Positions 1 to 8,152 of a stretch of 64,000 bases of DNA are shown here, in pieces. Position 1 is the stretch's first letter, and every line of letters starts with the position of its first letter. The notes beneath the pieces are model-generated. The model was given only the letters and a program-made list of their open reading frames with translations. It searched no databases and had not been told where the DNA came from. The stretch is from Chitinophagales bacterium (GTDB lineage Bacteria > Bacteroidota > Bacteroidia > Chitinophagales > Chitinophagaceae): NCBI GenBank assembly GCA_017303415.1, contig JAFLBJ010000001.1, positions 2,852,001-2,916,000 on the forward strand. The letters are read 5' to 3'. A program made the position numbers and the translations under genes.

Positions 1-456
1 TTTACCATACCATTTGAACACGGTTTCCTTTGCCGACCAGATAAGGGTCAGGTTGGATAAGCTTTCATCCGGGAAAAGGGCCCTTTCTTCCACGGTAGAA
101 AATTTTTCCTTTAAGTTCACCAGTTTTCCTACCGGTTTTTCGATATCGATACCCACGCGTTGGTCGGGGCTGATGATCACCGCAGCAAAATCACCACAAT
201 GAGAGATGGAAAAATGAAAGGCATCGTTGGGGAGATAGGGTTTCCGTGTATCTGCGATCTGGATCAGTTCGTAAGGAAAGGAAGGGAAAAGGTAACGTAG
301 AAGAAAACGTCCCGCAAGATGCTGTAATCGTTTATGCGGATGACTTACTTCCCGGTGTACCGGTACAGAATCCTTGAAGAAACCTTCGGATTCTTCGATT
401 TTCCATACCCCGATCCGGGTGCTATCGTTGACAGTATGTTGAAAAAAAATGGGCAT
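1..456 (-). CDS. 4'-phosphopantetheinyl transferase superfamily protein (C-terminus off the left edge)
   Basis: Translating the minus strand from the ATG at 456 gives an open frame that runs off the window. It contains the two hallmark motifs of the Sfp/AcpS superfamily: GIDIE (Mg2+ and CoA binding) near residue 113, and WSAKETVFKWYG near residue 140, matching the family WxxKEAxxK box. A preceding FSISHCGDFAAV stretch also matches the family. The enzyme would transfer phosphopantetheine from CoA to a carrier-protein serine in the cytoplasm. It is divergent from dcd across a 63-bp gap. Whether it serves fatty acid or secondary-metabolite carrier proteins cannot be told from the fragment. Only the last residues are missing. 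Confidence 0.88.
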   Translation of the reverse strand, partial: MPIFFQHTVNDSTRIGVWKIEESEGFFKDSVPVHREVSHPHKRLQHLAGRFLLRYLFPSFPYELIQIADTRKPYLPNDAFHFSISHCGDFAAVIISPDQRVGIDIEKPVGKLVNLKEKFSTVEERALFPDESLSNLTLIWSAKETVFKWYGK

Positions 457-519
457 GGGACAGGAATCAATCCTTACTTTGCTGGCCTGCAAATTGATAA
501 TTAAAAAGCATAACAAAAA

Positions 520-1056
520 ATGATCCTTTCTGACCTGCGGATTTTGGAGGAAATCAATAAGGGAACGATCAAACTCGATCCTTATGACCGGGAATGCCTC
601 GGAAGCAACAGTTATGATGTGCATTTGGGTAAATGGCTGGCCACTTACCGCGAGCATATCCTGGATGCCAAAAAACACAATGAGATCGAGTACTTCGAAA
701 TACCCGAAGAGGGTTTTGTTCTCTATCCCCATGTCTTCTACCTGGGTGTAACCCTTGAATATACCGAGACCCATGCCCATGTTCCCTTTCTGGAAGGAAA
801 ATCATCCACGGGACGCCTTGGTATCGATATCCATGCTACCGCTGGCAAAGGAGATGTTGGTTTCTGTGGTCACTGGACCCTTGAGATCTCCGTAAAACAA
901 CCAGTGAAAGTGTATAAAGGAATGCCGGTGGGCCAATTGATCTATTTTCCGGTAGATGGCGAGATCGAAATAGCTTATAACAAGAAGAAAAATGCGAAGT
1001 ATAGCATGCAGGGGGATAAGCCGGTGGAGAGTATGATGTGGAAGAATAGGTTTTGA
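520..1056 (+). CDS. dcd: dCTP deaminase
   Basis: A 178-residue protein of full family length. It has the trimeric dUTPase/dCTP-deaminase fold signatures: LGSNSYDVHLG (28-38), EGKSSTGRLGI (92-102) and HATAGKGDVGFCGHWTLEI (105-123), in which E122 is the likely catalytic glutamate. It deaminates dCTP to dUTP, feeding dTMP synthesis in the cytoplasm. The start is the only ATG that keeps the conserved N-terminal MILSD. No partner gene shares its strand. The 265 bp downstream are a palindromic repeat element. Family assignment is secure; whether the enzyme is monofunctional or bifunctional (DCD-DUT) is not settled by sequence inspection. Confidence 0.95.
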   Translation: MILSDLRILEEINKGTIKLDPYDRECLGSNSYDVHLGKWLATYREHILDAKKHNEIEYFEIPEEGFVLYPHVFYLGVTLEYTETHAHVPFLEGKSSTGRLGIDIHATAGKGDVGFCGHWTLEISVKQPVKVYKGMPVGQLIYFPVDGEIEIAYNKKKNAKYSMQGDKPVESMMWKNRF

Positions 1057-1321
1057 ATTCAGATGACGGATGACGGAGGACAGATGACAGATGGCGGAGG
1101 CTTGCTGTGCGAGACCTCTGGTCTTGCACGATTGTCTTGTCGCCTCTGGCGACTCGAATTACAACCTTTTCTTTTTTTATCTAATCTGCGATAGCCGCCG
1201 GAGGCGGCATTCTAGAAGTGCGAGACCGGAGTTCTCGCACAGCAAGCCTCCGCCAACTGTCATCTGTCCTCCGTCATCTGTCCTCTGTCATCTGTCATCC
1301 AACCTCCGACCTGCCTCCCTT
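1057..1321. repeat. palindromic heptamer-arm element, copy 1 of 3
   Basis: This fills the gap between convergent dcd and the DUF3810 gene. The left arm (about 1061-1107) is a tandem of 7-mers of the GATGACG/GATGACA/GAGGACA type. Then come a hairpin (GCGAGACC, 3 bases, GGTCTTGC; 1109-1129) and a second hairpin (GTCGCC, 3 bases, GGCGAC; 1139-1153). An AT-rich core follows. The same two hairpins then recur in inverse order (1194-1208 and 1219-1243), and a right arm of 7-mers CATCTGT/CCTCCGT runs to about 1320. Further copies lie at 42396-42686 and 45165-45385. Open frames across it have no protein-like composition. Confidence 0.9.
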
Positions 1322-2404
1322 TCACAACGCCTCTTCCCCGAATTTTTTCCCATACGCCACCAACCAGGCCACGATCCGGTTATAACTCCGCTTTCCTTCG
1401 GGTTGTCCATTGGCTTTCAGGTATTGTCCATATAAATTGGAGATGACCGGTTCGATCGGGTTACGATATCCCTTATAAAAATTCACCAGGTCCTTTCGGT
1501 GTTTCTTTACCAGCGGGTCCAATTGGTCAATGTACTTTTTAGCCGCCACACTGTCCTGTCTATACAGATCATCAATTGTATAGTGAAGCATATCAAAATA
1601 GAGGGAATACCGGAAAACAGGATTATCATAGTTCCGGCAAGCCAGAAAGGCAATGAAATTGGCCTCATATTCCCGGGCATACCCCAATTGATGCCCGATC
1701 TCGTGACAGGCTACAAAGGGCTCCAAAAATGGAGGGATCGTGGTATTGACCTGCCCCTCCCCGGAAAAAGGATTGTAATAGCCTTGAAAACCGAGGTAGT
1801 TTCCCAGGTAGCTGTAAAGGGAGGGTTTTATGGATTTGGGTTCATACCGGAGAAAGGGATATGTTTTTTCCAATTCCCTGAATGCTTCCCGGCTTTCCTG
1901 AAACAGTTTACGCTTTTTTCGGAAGCCTGAAAGCTCTTCATCCGATACCTGGACGGCATATTGGTTCACCCGCCCAACCAGGGTTTTGGTAAGTGAATCC
2001 AGTTCGGCCACCTCATACTTTTTAATTTCCAAACCCAATTGGTGGGAAATACCTAACCGACTGTAATTCAATCCCCAAAGTCCATAAAAGAACACATAGA
2101 TCAGCAGAAAAAGGAAGATCGCCTGTTTGAGGGCAGACAACAGATAATCCTTATCGAATTTCTTCTGATAAATGACCCGGATCAGTTTCCCGACCCGGAA
2201 AAGGACCACCAGGATCAGGAAGGCATAGAGCAGGTCACCCATGCTGATGGGTATCCAGCCCAGGAGGAAGCGCTGTACGGTGGAAATCACCGGGTAAACC
2301 CCATAGGTGTAATATTTCTCTACGAATGGGGGGTAGAGAGAAATCCATTTAATGGCTATGGCCGACAGGACAAGGAAGACCCAGGAACGGGCCTTCATGG
2401 CCAT
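1322..2404 (-). CDS. DUF3810 family membrane protein with HExxH motif
   Basis: About 360 residues, matching the Bacteroidota DUF3810 family. It has an N-terminal membrane region of three hydrophobic segments (about residues 5-25, 45-65 and 90-110) followed by a soluble domain. The soluble part carries CHEIGHQLGYAREYEANFIA, a zinc-metallopeptidase-like HExxH with a downstream glutamate, so it may be a membrane-anchored gluzincin. This is inferred from the motif; I know of no characterised member. The frame extends upstream to a GTG at 2434; I prefer ATG 2404 (or 2398), just before the first hydrophobic segment. It is transcribed towards the repeat element at 1057-1321. Confidence 0.85.
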   Translation of the reverse strand: MAMKARSWVFLVLSAIAIKWISLYPPFVEKYYTYGVYPVISTVQRFLLGWIPISMGDLLYAFLILVVLFRVGKLIRVIYQKKFDKDYLLSALKQAIFLFLLIYVFFYGLWGLNYSRLGISHQLGLEIKKYEVAELDSLTKTLVGRVNQYAVQVSDEELSGFRKKRKLFQESREAFRELEKTYPFLRYEPKSIKPSLYSYLGNYLGFQGYYNPFSGEGQVNTTIPPFLEPFVACHEIGHQLGYAREYEANFIAFLACRNYDNPVFRYSLYFDMLHYTIDDLYRQDSVAAKKYIDQLDPLVKKHRKDLVNFYKGYRNPIEPVISNLYGQYLKANGQPEGKRSYNRIVAWLVAYGKKFGEEAL

Positions 2405-2529
2405 TTGAAAAAGACTGGTCAGGTATTGCTGCACCCGGAAAAAATTAAATATCTTTAAATCAATTCTTTAAGCTCTGGTCGGGGGTAAAAATAATCACAA
2501 AACACATATCATTTTTCCCGGATTTCCCC

Positions 2530-2537
2530 TACCTTTG
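2530..2537 (+). promoter_or_regulatory. Bacteroidota-type promoter -7 box (TACCTTTG)
   Basis: TACCTTTG matches the TAnnTTTG -7 consensus of Bacteroidota primary sigma factor promoters. It lies 25 bp upstream of the DUF177 start codon and is probably the promoter of the DUF177-rpmF-plsX operon. No clear -33 TTG is visible. Confidence 0.6.
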
Positions 2538-2561
2538 CAAACTCTTTAAAAAAGTTGTACC

Positions 2562-3110
2562 ATGGGCAGAGGTCGGGAATATGAGATCGCCTTTGTGGGA
2601 CTGAAACCCGGACCCCATGAATATAACTACGAAATAACAGATAAGTTCTTTACAGCCTTTCAGCAGCAGGATTTTCGGAACTGCCAGGCCCAGATTAAAC
2701 TGGTACTTGACAAGAAAACCGGGTTTATGCTCCTGAAATTTGTAGTAGGTGGCAAATTGGAAGTGACCTGTGACCGGTGTAGCAATAATCTTCCCCTCGA
2801 ACTTTGGGATGAATTTACGATAACGGTCAAAATGGTAGAGAATCCGGAAGAGATGAACGACCAGGAAGAGGATCCGGATGTGTATTATATCGGAAGAGGA
2901 GAAAGCCACCTGCATGTTGCCAATTGGATCTATGAATTCATCAACCTGAGCATCCCCATGCAAAAGAGTTGTGATTTTGAAAAGATGGATGGCCCCTATT
3001 GCAACGCCGCTGTACGGGAAATGCTTAACCGATTGGAGGAAAACCCGGAAAAACCGGTGGAGAACCCGATCTGGAAAGGCTTAGACAAGTTTAAAAATTT
3101 AGGAAAATAA
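2562..3110 (+). CDS. YceD/DUF177 family protein
   Basis: 182 residues of the YceD (DUF177) family, which is linked to 23S rRNA/large-subunit accumulation and is almost always encoded directly before rpmF. The conserved CDRC pair (residues about 74-77) lies in the family motif VTCDRCSNNLPLEL. A low-complexity acidic stretch follows (NPEEMNDQEEDPD), and a second cysteine pair sits in KSCDFEKMDGPYCN. It is cytoplasmic. It lies 26 bp upstream of rpmF, so the two are co-transcribed. Context and motifs agree, so the family call is firm; its biochemical role remains poorly defined in Bacteroidota. Confidence 0.9.
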   Translation: MGRGREYEIAFVGLKPGPHEYNYEITDKFFTAFQQQDFRNCQAQIKLVLDKKTGFMLLKFVVGGKLEVTCDRCSNNLPLELWDEFTITVKMVENPEEMNDQEEDPDVYYIGRGESHLHVANWIYEFINLSIPMQKSCDFEKMDGPYCNAAVREMLNRLEENPEKPVENPIWKGLDKFKNLGK

Positions 3111-3136
3111 TCATTCATACAGTAAACAGTTAAGAT

Positions 3137-3328
3137 ATGCCTAATCCCAAACGACGCCATAGCCAGCAACGCAGCGCTAAACGCCGGACCCATTACAAGG
3201 CTACTGCCGCTACACTGACCACCGATAGCACTACCGGGGAAACCCATGTACGCCATCGCGCACACGTGAGCGAAGGAAAGCTGATCTACAAGGGTAAAGT
3301 AGTAGCGGAGAAGTCGCCTGTGAAGTAA
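3137..3328 (+). CDS. rpmF: 50S ribosomal protein L32
   Basis: A 63-residue basic protein beginning MPNPKRRHSQQRSAKRRTHY, the typical L32 N-terminus. It has the conserved HVRHRAHVSEG region and ends in YKGKVV. It lacks the four zinc-binding cysteines seen in many L32 proteins, so it is the cysteine-free form, which is common in this phylum. It sits between the DUF177 gene and plsX, the classic yceD-rpmF-plsX order. Confidence 0.97.
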   Translation: MPNPKRRHSQQRSAKRRTHYKATAATLTTDSTTGETHVRHRAHVSEGKLIYKGKVVAEKSPVK

Positions 3329-3337
3329 ACTAATTAC

Positions 3338-3370
3338 TAATAGCCAATAGCTATTAGCTATTGGCTATTA
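3338..3370. repeat. hairpin made of 7-mers between rpmF and plsX
   Basis: A perfect 14-bp stem (TAATAGCCAATAGC against GCTATTGGCTATTA) with a 5-base loop. The sequence is a run of heptamers (TAATAGC, CAATAGC, TATTAGC, TATTGGC, TATTAGC), so it looks like the smallest member of the window's 7-mer palindrome class. No T-run follows, so termination is doubtful. It could instead tune rpmF-plsX transcript stability. Confidence 0.75.
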
Positions 3371-3419
3371 GCTCAAATTACGACTTCCTCAAGTAGCCAG
3401 TTTTTCCGACATTTGCCTC

Positions 3420-4361
3420 ATGCAAATCGGAATCGACCTCATGGGTGGAGATTATGCCCCGCTGGAAGCCATTAAAGGCATAAAGAAATATTTCACGGAG
3501 GCCCCTCAACCCGCCCAACTTATTCTCACTGGTGACGAATCAGTCATCCGACCTCTGCTCGCTGAATATCAAATTCCCGAAGACAAAATACTTCTCATCC
3601 CCACCGATCAGGTCATTGGTATGCATGAGCATCCCACCAAGGCCCTGAAGGAAAAACCCAATTCTTCCATTGCGGTTGGATTTGGCTTGCTGGCCAAAGG
3701 AAAGATCGATGCTTTTATCAGTGCCGGTAATACAGGCGCCATGCTTGTCGGTGCCCTTTTTTCCATTAAAGCCCTGGAAGGGGTATTACGCCCAACCATC
3801 TCCACCATCATACCCAAAGAAAATGGAAAGACCGGTTTACTGCTTGATGTAGGTATCAATGCCGACTGCAAACCGGAGCAACTAAACCAGTTCGCCATCA
3901 TGGGTACAGTTTATGCCCGGCATATACTGGGTATTGCTGATCCTCGTGTTGGATTGATCAATGTGGGCGAAGAGGAGGGCAAAGGAAATATACTGGCCCA
4001 GGCCACTTATCCCCTGCTCAAAGAAAACAAACACATTCATTTTATCGGGAATATAGAAGGCCGGGACATCCTGCTGGACAAGGCCGATGTAATGGTCTGC
4101 GAAGGCTTTGTGGGAAATATCATCCTGAAAATGGCCGAATCCATCTATGAGGTCACCAGTCAAAAAGATATACACCACCCCTATCTCGATCGCTTCAATT
4201 TTGAGATCTATGGTGGCACACCTGTACTGGGAGTTTCCAAACCGGTAATTATCGGCCATGGTATCTCAGGCGAAACCGCTTTTAAGAATATGATCCTCCT
4301 GGCCCAGAAAATGATCGAGAAGGAAGTAATGGATCTGATGAAAAAAGAATTGGTGGATTAA
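3420..4361 (+). CDS. plsX: phosphate acyltransferase PlsX
   Basis: 313 residues, full length for PlsX. The N-terminus MQIGIDLMGGDYAP is the family signature. HEHPTKALKEKPNSS, SAGNTGAM and VGFVGN-type glycine motifs (VCEGFVGNIILK) follow in the expected order. It converts acyl-ACP to acyl-phosphate for the PlsY step of phospholipid synthesis, peripherally at the inner membrane. It lies 91 bp after rpmF, separated by the heptamer hairpin. The usual next gene, fabH, is absent; an unrelated exported protein follows 9 bp after the stop. Confidence 0.96.
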   Translation: MQIGIDLMGGDYAPLEAIKGIKKYFTEAPQPAQLILTGDESVIRPLLAEYQIPEDKILLIPTDQVIGMHEHPTKALKEKPNSSIAVGFGLLAKGKIDAFISAGNTGAMLVGALFSIKALEGVLRPTISTIIPKENGKTGLLLDVGINADCKPEQLNQFAIMGTVYARHILGIADPRVGLINVGEEEGKGNILAQATYPLLKENKHIHFIGNIEGRDILLDKADVMVCEGFVGNIILKMAESIYEVTSQKDIHHPYLDRFNFEIYGGTPVLGVSKPVIIGHGISGETAFKNMILLAQKMIEKEVMDLMKKELVD

Positions 4362-4370
4362 GCCGAAGGC

Positions 4371-5147
4371 ATGGCATCCGCGCGTACTATATTTTTTCTC
4401 CTGTTGATCACGGTATGCTATGGACATACTCGTCCAACACCCCTCGAAAAAATTGTGTTTCACAAGATCGGTGACCGAAAACTTTCCCTGGTCACCACCA
4501 GGTTTGGCCCTACCAACAACGGCACCGTATTCGTCCACTTGCATGATGATGAACAAACCGCTTTGCAAGCTACCCGGTCAATTCTGGAAAAGCAGGGTGG
4601 TCAGTTGGTCCGTATCCAGAACTGGAACAAACGATATATCCGTTTCCGGGTGAAAGGAAGATATTATTCCTTTGACCCCAATGGAATGTTCACGAAAAAT
4701 GGCATTGATCGTTCCCTGCGACTGATGGGACGTTTCCATCCCGATGCGGCCAGATCGATCGGACAATTGGGGGAACGTTTCTTACAATTACTTCCTGAAT
4801 CGCTTACTTGCGTAATTTCTTTGCATAATAATACCCCGGGGTATTTCTCAGTACTTACCTATGCTGCTGAAGGGGAAAAAAGCAGGGACGCAAAGAAAGT
4901 ATTTATCAATCCGGATGAAGACCCGGATGATTTCTTTTTGGTGACCGAAGAGTCCCTGTTTCAAACCATTAAAGCAAAAGGGTATAATTGCGTGTTGCAG
5001 GATAATGAGGGGTGTACGGATGATGGATCGTTGAGTGTGTACTGTGGTAAAAAAAATATCCCGTATGTAAACTGCGAAACAGAACATGGCAAGGTGGAGA
5101 AATACAAAGAGATGATGGATTGGTTACTGAATACCATTTCTCACTAA
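4371..5147 (+). CDS. exported protein, possible M14-like zinc peptidase fold
   Basis: 258 residues with an N-terminal signal sequence (MASARTIFFLLLITVCYG, cleavage probably near residue 19). I do not recognise a named family. Visible motifs recall zinc carboxypeptidase-like folds: HLHDDE (a possible H-x-x-E pair) near residue 57, SLHNN near 149, and NCETEHGK near 234. This is a pattern-level suggestion only. It starts 9 bp after plsX, so it is probably co-transcribed, and its last 4 bp overlap the convergent thiolase gene. An exported protein taking the usual fabH position is unusual. Confidence 0.6.
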   Translation: MASARTIFFLLLITVCYGHTRPTPLEKIVFHKIGDRKLSLVTTRFGPTNNGTVFVHLHDDEQTALQATRSILEKQGGQLVRIQNWNKRYIRFRVKGRYYSFDPNGMFTKNGIDRSLRLMGRFHPDAARSIGQLGERFLQLLPESLTCVISLHNNTPGYFSVLTYAAEGEKSRDAKKVFINPDEDPDDFFLVTEESLFQTIKAKGYNCVLQDNEGCTDDGSLSVYCGKKNIPYVNCETEHGKVEKYKEMMDWLLNTISH

Positions 5148-6346
5148 GGGCGCTCAAGAACGACCGCATATCCTTGGCCAACACCGATGCACATGGTTAC
5201 CAGTGCATACTTCTTCTGCTGTTCGTTTAACTCCATCGCTGCCGACCAGGTGATCCGTGTACCCGACATCCCCAATGGGTGCCCTAAAGCAATAGCTCCG
5301 CCATTTGGATTGATACGCGGGTCATCATCCTTTAAGCCCAATTGCCTTGTACAAGCCAATACCTGCGCGGCAAACGCTTCATTTATTTCAATGATGTCCA
5401 TTTCATCCAATGTGAGTCCCGCTTTTTGAAGTGCTTTTTGTGAAGCCATTACCGGACCTATACCCATGATGCGTGGCTCCACTCCCACTACAGCGGAGGC
5501 AACGATACGGGCCATGGGTTGCAACCCAAATTTTTTGACTGCTGATTCAGAAGCGATCAACGTTGCTGCCGCCCCATCGTTCAATCCCGAAGCATTTCCT
5601 GCAGTAACCGTTCCCTCTTTCCGAAAGGCGGGTTTAAGTTTGGCAAGTATCTCAGGGGTTGTAGTTGGTTTGATGAATTCATCCTGATCAACCAGGGTTA
5701 TTCCCGCCCTTCCTGAAAGCTGAACCGGCATGATCTCCTTGGCTAAACGCCCAGAAGCTTGTGCACGGGCCGCTTTTTGTTGTGACCAGTTGGCAAATCG
5801 GTCCTGGTCTTCCCGCGAAATTTTATACAGATCAACCAGGTTCTCGGCCGTTTCTCCCATGGCATCGGTGCCATATTGTTCCTTCATCTTTGGATTGATA
5901 AACCGCCAACCAAAGGAGCTGTCCTCCAACCGGGCATCGTTTCCAAAGGCCTTACTGGCTTTTGACATGACCCAGGGGGCCCTAGTCATCTGCTCAACGC
6001 CTCCGGAAATAAAAATATCGCCATCCCCCGACTGAATGGCCCGATGGGCATGAATGATGGCCGACATGCCTGAAGCGCAAAGCCGGTTGACTGTTTCACC
6101 GGGGATAGTAATGGGCAAACCCGCGAGTAACAAGGCCATGCGGGCTACATTACGGTTATCCTCCCCTGCCTGGTTAGCACAACCAAAAATGACCTCATCG
6201 ATATCGGAGGTAGGGATAGCCGGGTTTCTGTCTGTTATGGCTTTGATCACATGCGCTGCAAGATCATCTGCCCTGACTGGTGAAAGGGCACCGCCAAAAC
6301 TACCGATGGGAGAACGTATGCCGTCAATGAGAAAGGATTGGGGCAT
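5144..6346 (-). CDS. acetyl-CoA acyltransferase (thiolase), 3-oxoadipyl-CoA thiolase-like
   Basis: 400 residues, full length for a degradative or biosynthetic thiolase. The acyl-accepting cysteine is C90 in VNRLCASGMSA. The C-terminal catalytic parts GHPLGMSGTR and MCIGVGQGYA hold the His and second Cys. The stretch RADDLAAH with VIFGCANQAGEDNRNVARMA resembles PaaJ/PcaF 3-oxoadipyl-CoA thiolases, but no phenylacetate or protocatechuate genes are nearby. A general acetyl-CoA C-acyltransferase is therefore equally possible. It is cytoplasmic. It follows the CoA-disulfide reductase gene on the same strand by about 45 bp, with an inverted repeat between them. Confidence 0.93.
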   Translation of the reverse strand: MPQSFLIDGIRSPIGSFGGALSPVRADDLAAHVIKAITDRNPAIPTSDIDEVIFGCANQAGEDNRNVARMALLLAGLPITIPGETVNRLCASGMSAIIHAHRAIQSGDGDIFISGGVEQMTRAPWVMSKASKAFGNDARLEDSSFGWRFINPKMKEQYGTDAMGETAENLVDLYKISREDQDRFANWSQQKAARAQASGRLAKEIMPVQLSGRAGITLVDQDEFIKPTTTPEILAKLKPAFRKEGTVTAGNASGLNDGAAATLIASESAVKKFGLQPMARIVASAVVGVEPRIMGIGPVMASQKALQKAGLTLDEMDIIEINEAFAAQVLACTRQLGLKDDDPRINPNGGAIALGHPLGMSGTRITWSAAMELNEQQKKYALVTMCIGVGQGYAVVLERP

Positions 6347-6359
6347 GGGGAATTTTTGG

Positions 6360-6390
6360 AGTGCAAGTTAGGGAAATAGGAGCTTGCACT
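6360..6390. terminator. inverted repeat between the reductase and thiolase genes
   Basis: AGTGCAAG (6360-6367) and CTTGCACT (6383-6390) form an 8-bp stem with a 15-base loop. On the minus strand it comes directly after the stop of the 6391-8070 gene and before the thiolase start. There is no T-run, so it may be a partial terminator, an operator or an mRNA processing site. Confidence 0.4.
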
Positions 6391-8070
6391 TTATACCAGT
6401 TCTTCTACCCTAAGTAAGTCCTTTTCGGTTGTACAGGCATCCCACAACCGATACCCACCCGACAAACTTCGAACATCCTCAAACCCATGTTGCATCAAAA
6501 TCCGGGAAGCCAGATAACCTCGCATGCCTACCTGACAAAACAGATAAACTGTTTTATCTGTGGGAATCTCATTCAGGCGCTGTCTCATTTCATCGAGGGG
6601 AATATTGACCGCTCCGGGGATCGAACCTTTGCCGAATTCCTCGACCGTGCGTACATCGAGTAGATAATCCTCTTTGGTGAGCTCCTGAATTTCGGGCCAG
6701 TAGAAAGGCTGCACTCTTTTCTGCAACACATTTTCGGCAGCAAACCCGGCCATATTCACCGGATCTTTTGCAGAAGAATAAGGAGGTGCATAGGCATGTT
6801 CCAGTTCAGTCAGATCATAGATTGTGCCTCCATTCTTAATGACAGTAGCCAGCAGGTCAACCCGTTTGTCCACGCCCTCATAGCCAACTACCTGGGCACT
6901 CCATAACTTTCCCGTTTCTTGTTCATAGGCCAATTGAATTGTCATCTTTTCTGCTCCGGGATAGTATTCTGCATGTGAACCATTAAAAGTGGTTGATACG
7001 AGCGGCTCCATACCATTGGCCTTGAGCTTCTTCACGGGGACACCGGCGGTGGCCACGGTCATATCAAACACTTTTGCAATGGCTGTATTGATCGCACCCT
7101 TATAGGTACGCGAATTACCAAAAACAATATTATTGGCGCAGATACGGCCTTGTTTATTGGCGGGACCTGCTAAGAAAGTATTCGAAGGTTTATGCGTAAT
7201 GGGACAATTAAATTCGATCACATCCCCGACCGCATAGATGTCGGGATTGGAGGTTTGGAGAAATTCATTGACAAAGATCCCACCTGCTTTCCCGATCTCG
7301 AGTCCGGCTGCTTTGGCCAGCCGGATATCGGAACGTACTCCAATCGAAAGAATCACTACATCGGCTGGCAGCGGTTCCCGATCCTTTACCATTACAGTTA
7401 AACCACTTTCTGTCCGTTCAAAACCAGTAACGGCTGTTTCTAAATATAAATGAACTCCTTTCGATCGGATATGCTGTTGTACCAACGCGGCCATGGAATA
7501 ATCCAGCGGTGCCATCACCTGGTCACCCATTTCCACAATGGATACATCCATGCCTAAATGGTGCAGGTTCTCGGCCATTTCAAGACCGATAAATCCGGCA
7601 CCAATGATCACGGCTTTTCCTTTGAGGAAACCTTGTACATAGTTTTTGATACGGTCTGTGTCACCCACATTACGCAAGGTGAATATCCCTTGTTCCTGGA
7701 TACCGGGCAATGGTGGTCGTACCGGCTCGGCGCCTGGAGACAGGACCAATTTATCATAGGTTTCGATATATTCTTCTCCGGTGATCAGATTTTTCACCGA
7801 AACATTTTTATTGGTTGGATCAAGGGCGATCACTTCCGATTGCACCCGCACATCGATCGCAAAGCGGTTGCGAAAACCCGAAGCGGTTTGCACAAACAAT
7901 TTTTCTCTTTCCGTGATCACATCCCCGATATAATAGGGCAATCCACAATTGGCGTAAGAAACGTATTCTCCCTTTTCAAATAAGATGATCTCTGCGTGTT
8001 CATCCATTCTTCTGAGTCGGGCGGCTGTGCTGGCTCCACCTGCAACGGCGCCAATGATTATGTATTTCAT
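6391..8070 (-). CDS. CoA-disulfide reductase-like flavoprotein fused to a rhodanese domain
   Basis: 559 residues. The N-terminal half (1-445) is a FAD/NAD(P)H disulfide reductase. The dinucleotide motif GAVAGGAS is at 7-14, the single redox cysteine C42 is in SYANCGLPYYIGD as in CoA-disulfide reductases, and a second Rossmann motif is GAGFIGLEMAENL. The C-terminal 100 residues are a rhodanese domain with LLDVRTVEEF and catalytic Cys in YLFCQVGMRG. Fusions of this type reduce CoA disulfide or polysulfide, and act in redox and sulfane-sulfur handling in the cytoplasm. The substrate cannot be fixed from sequence. It is adjacent to the co-directional thiolase. Confidence 0.93.
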   Translation of the reverse strand: MKYIIIGAVAGGASTAARLRRMDEHAEIILFEKGEYVSYANCGLPYYIGDVITEREKLFVQTASGFRNRFAIDVRVQSEVIALDPTNKNVSVKNLITGEEYIETYDKLVLSPGAEPVRPPLPGIQEQGIFTLRNVGDTDRIKNYVQGFLKGKAVIIGAGFIGLEMAENLHHLGMDVSIVEMGDQVMAPLDYSMAALVQQHIRSKGVHLYLETAVTGFERTESGLTVMVKDREPLPADVVILSIGVRSDIRLAKAAGLEIGKAGGIFVNEFLQTSNPDIYAVGDVIEFNCPITHKPSNTFLAGPANKQGRICANNIVFGNSRTYKGAINTAIAKVFDMTVATAGVPVKKLKANGMEPLVSTTFNGSHAEYYPGAEKMTIQLAYEQETGKLWSAQVVGYEGVDKRVDLLATVIKNGGTIYDLTELEHAYAPPYSSAKDPVNMAGFAAENVLQKRVQPFYWPEIQELTKEDYLLDVRTVEEFGKGSIPGAVNIPLDEMRQRLNEIPTDKTVYLFCQVGMRGYLASRILMQHGFEDVRSLSGGYRLWDACTTEKDLLRVEELV

Positions 8071-8152
8071 GATGGGACAAAGGTCGTCCGGGAAAAATCT
8101 ATATTACGTGACCTCCATCACGAATGCAGTTGACGCAAGTTTGTGACAAATC

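Noticed and set aside
1091-1435. Open frame across repeat copy 1 (and similar frames at 42575-42790, 45193-45597)
   Set aside because: They translate the GATGACG/GCGAGACC repeats, differ between copies, and overlap genuine genes on the other strand.
7192-7983. Plus-strand open frames inside the CoA-disulfide reductase gene
   Set aside because: Antisense shadows without family similarity; the minus-strand gene is complete.
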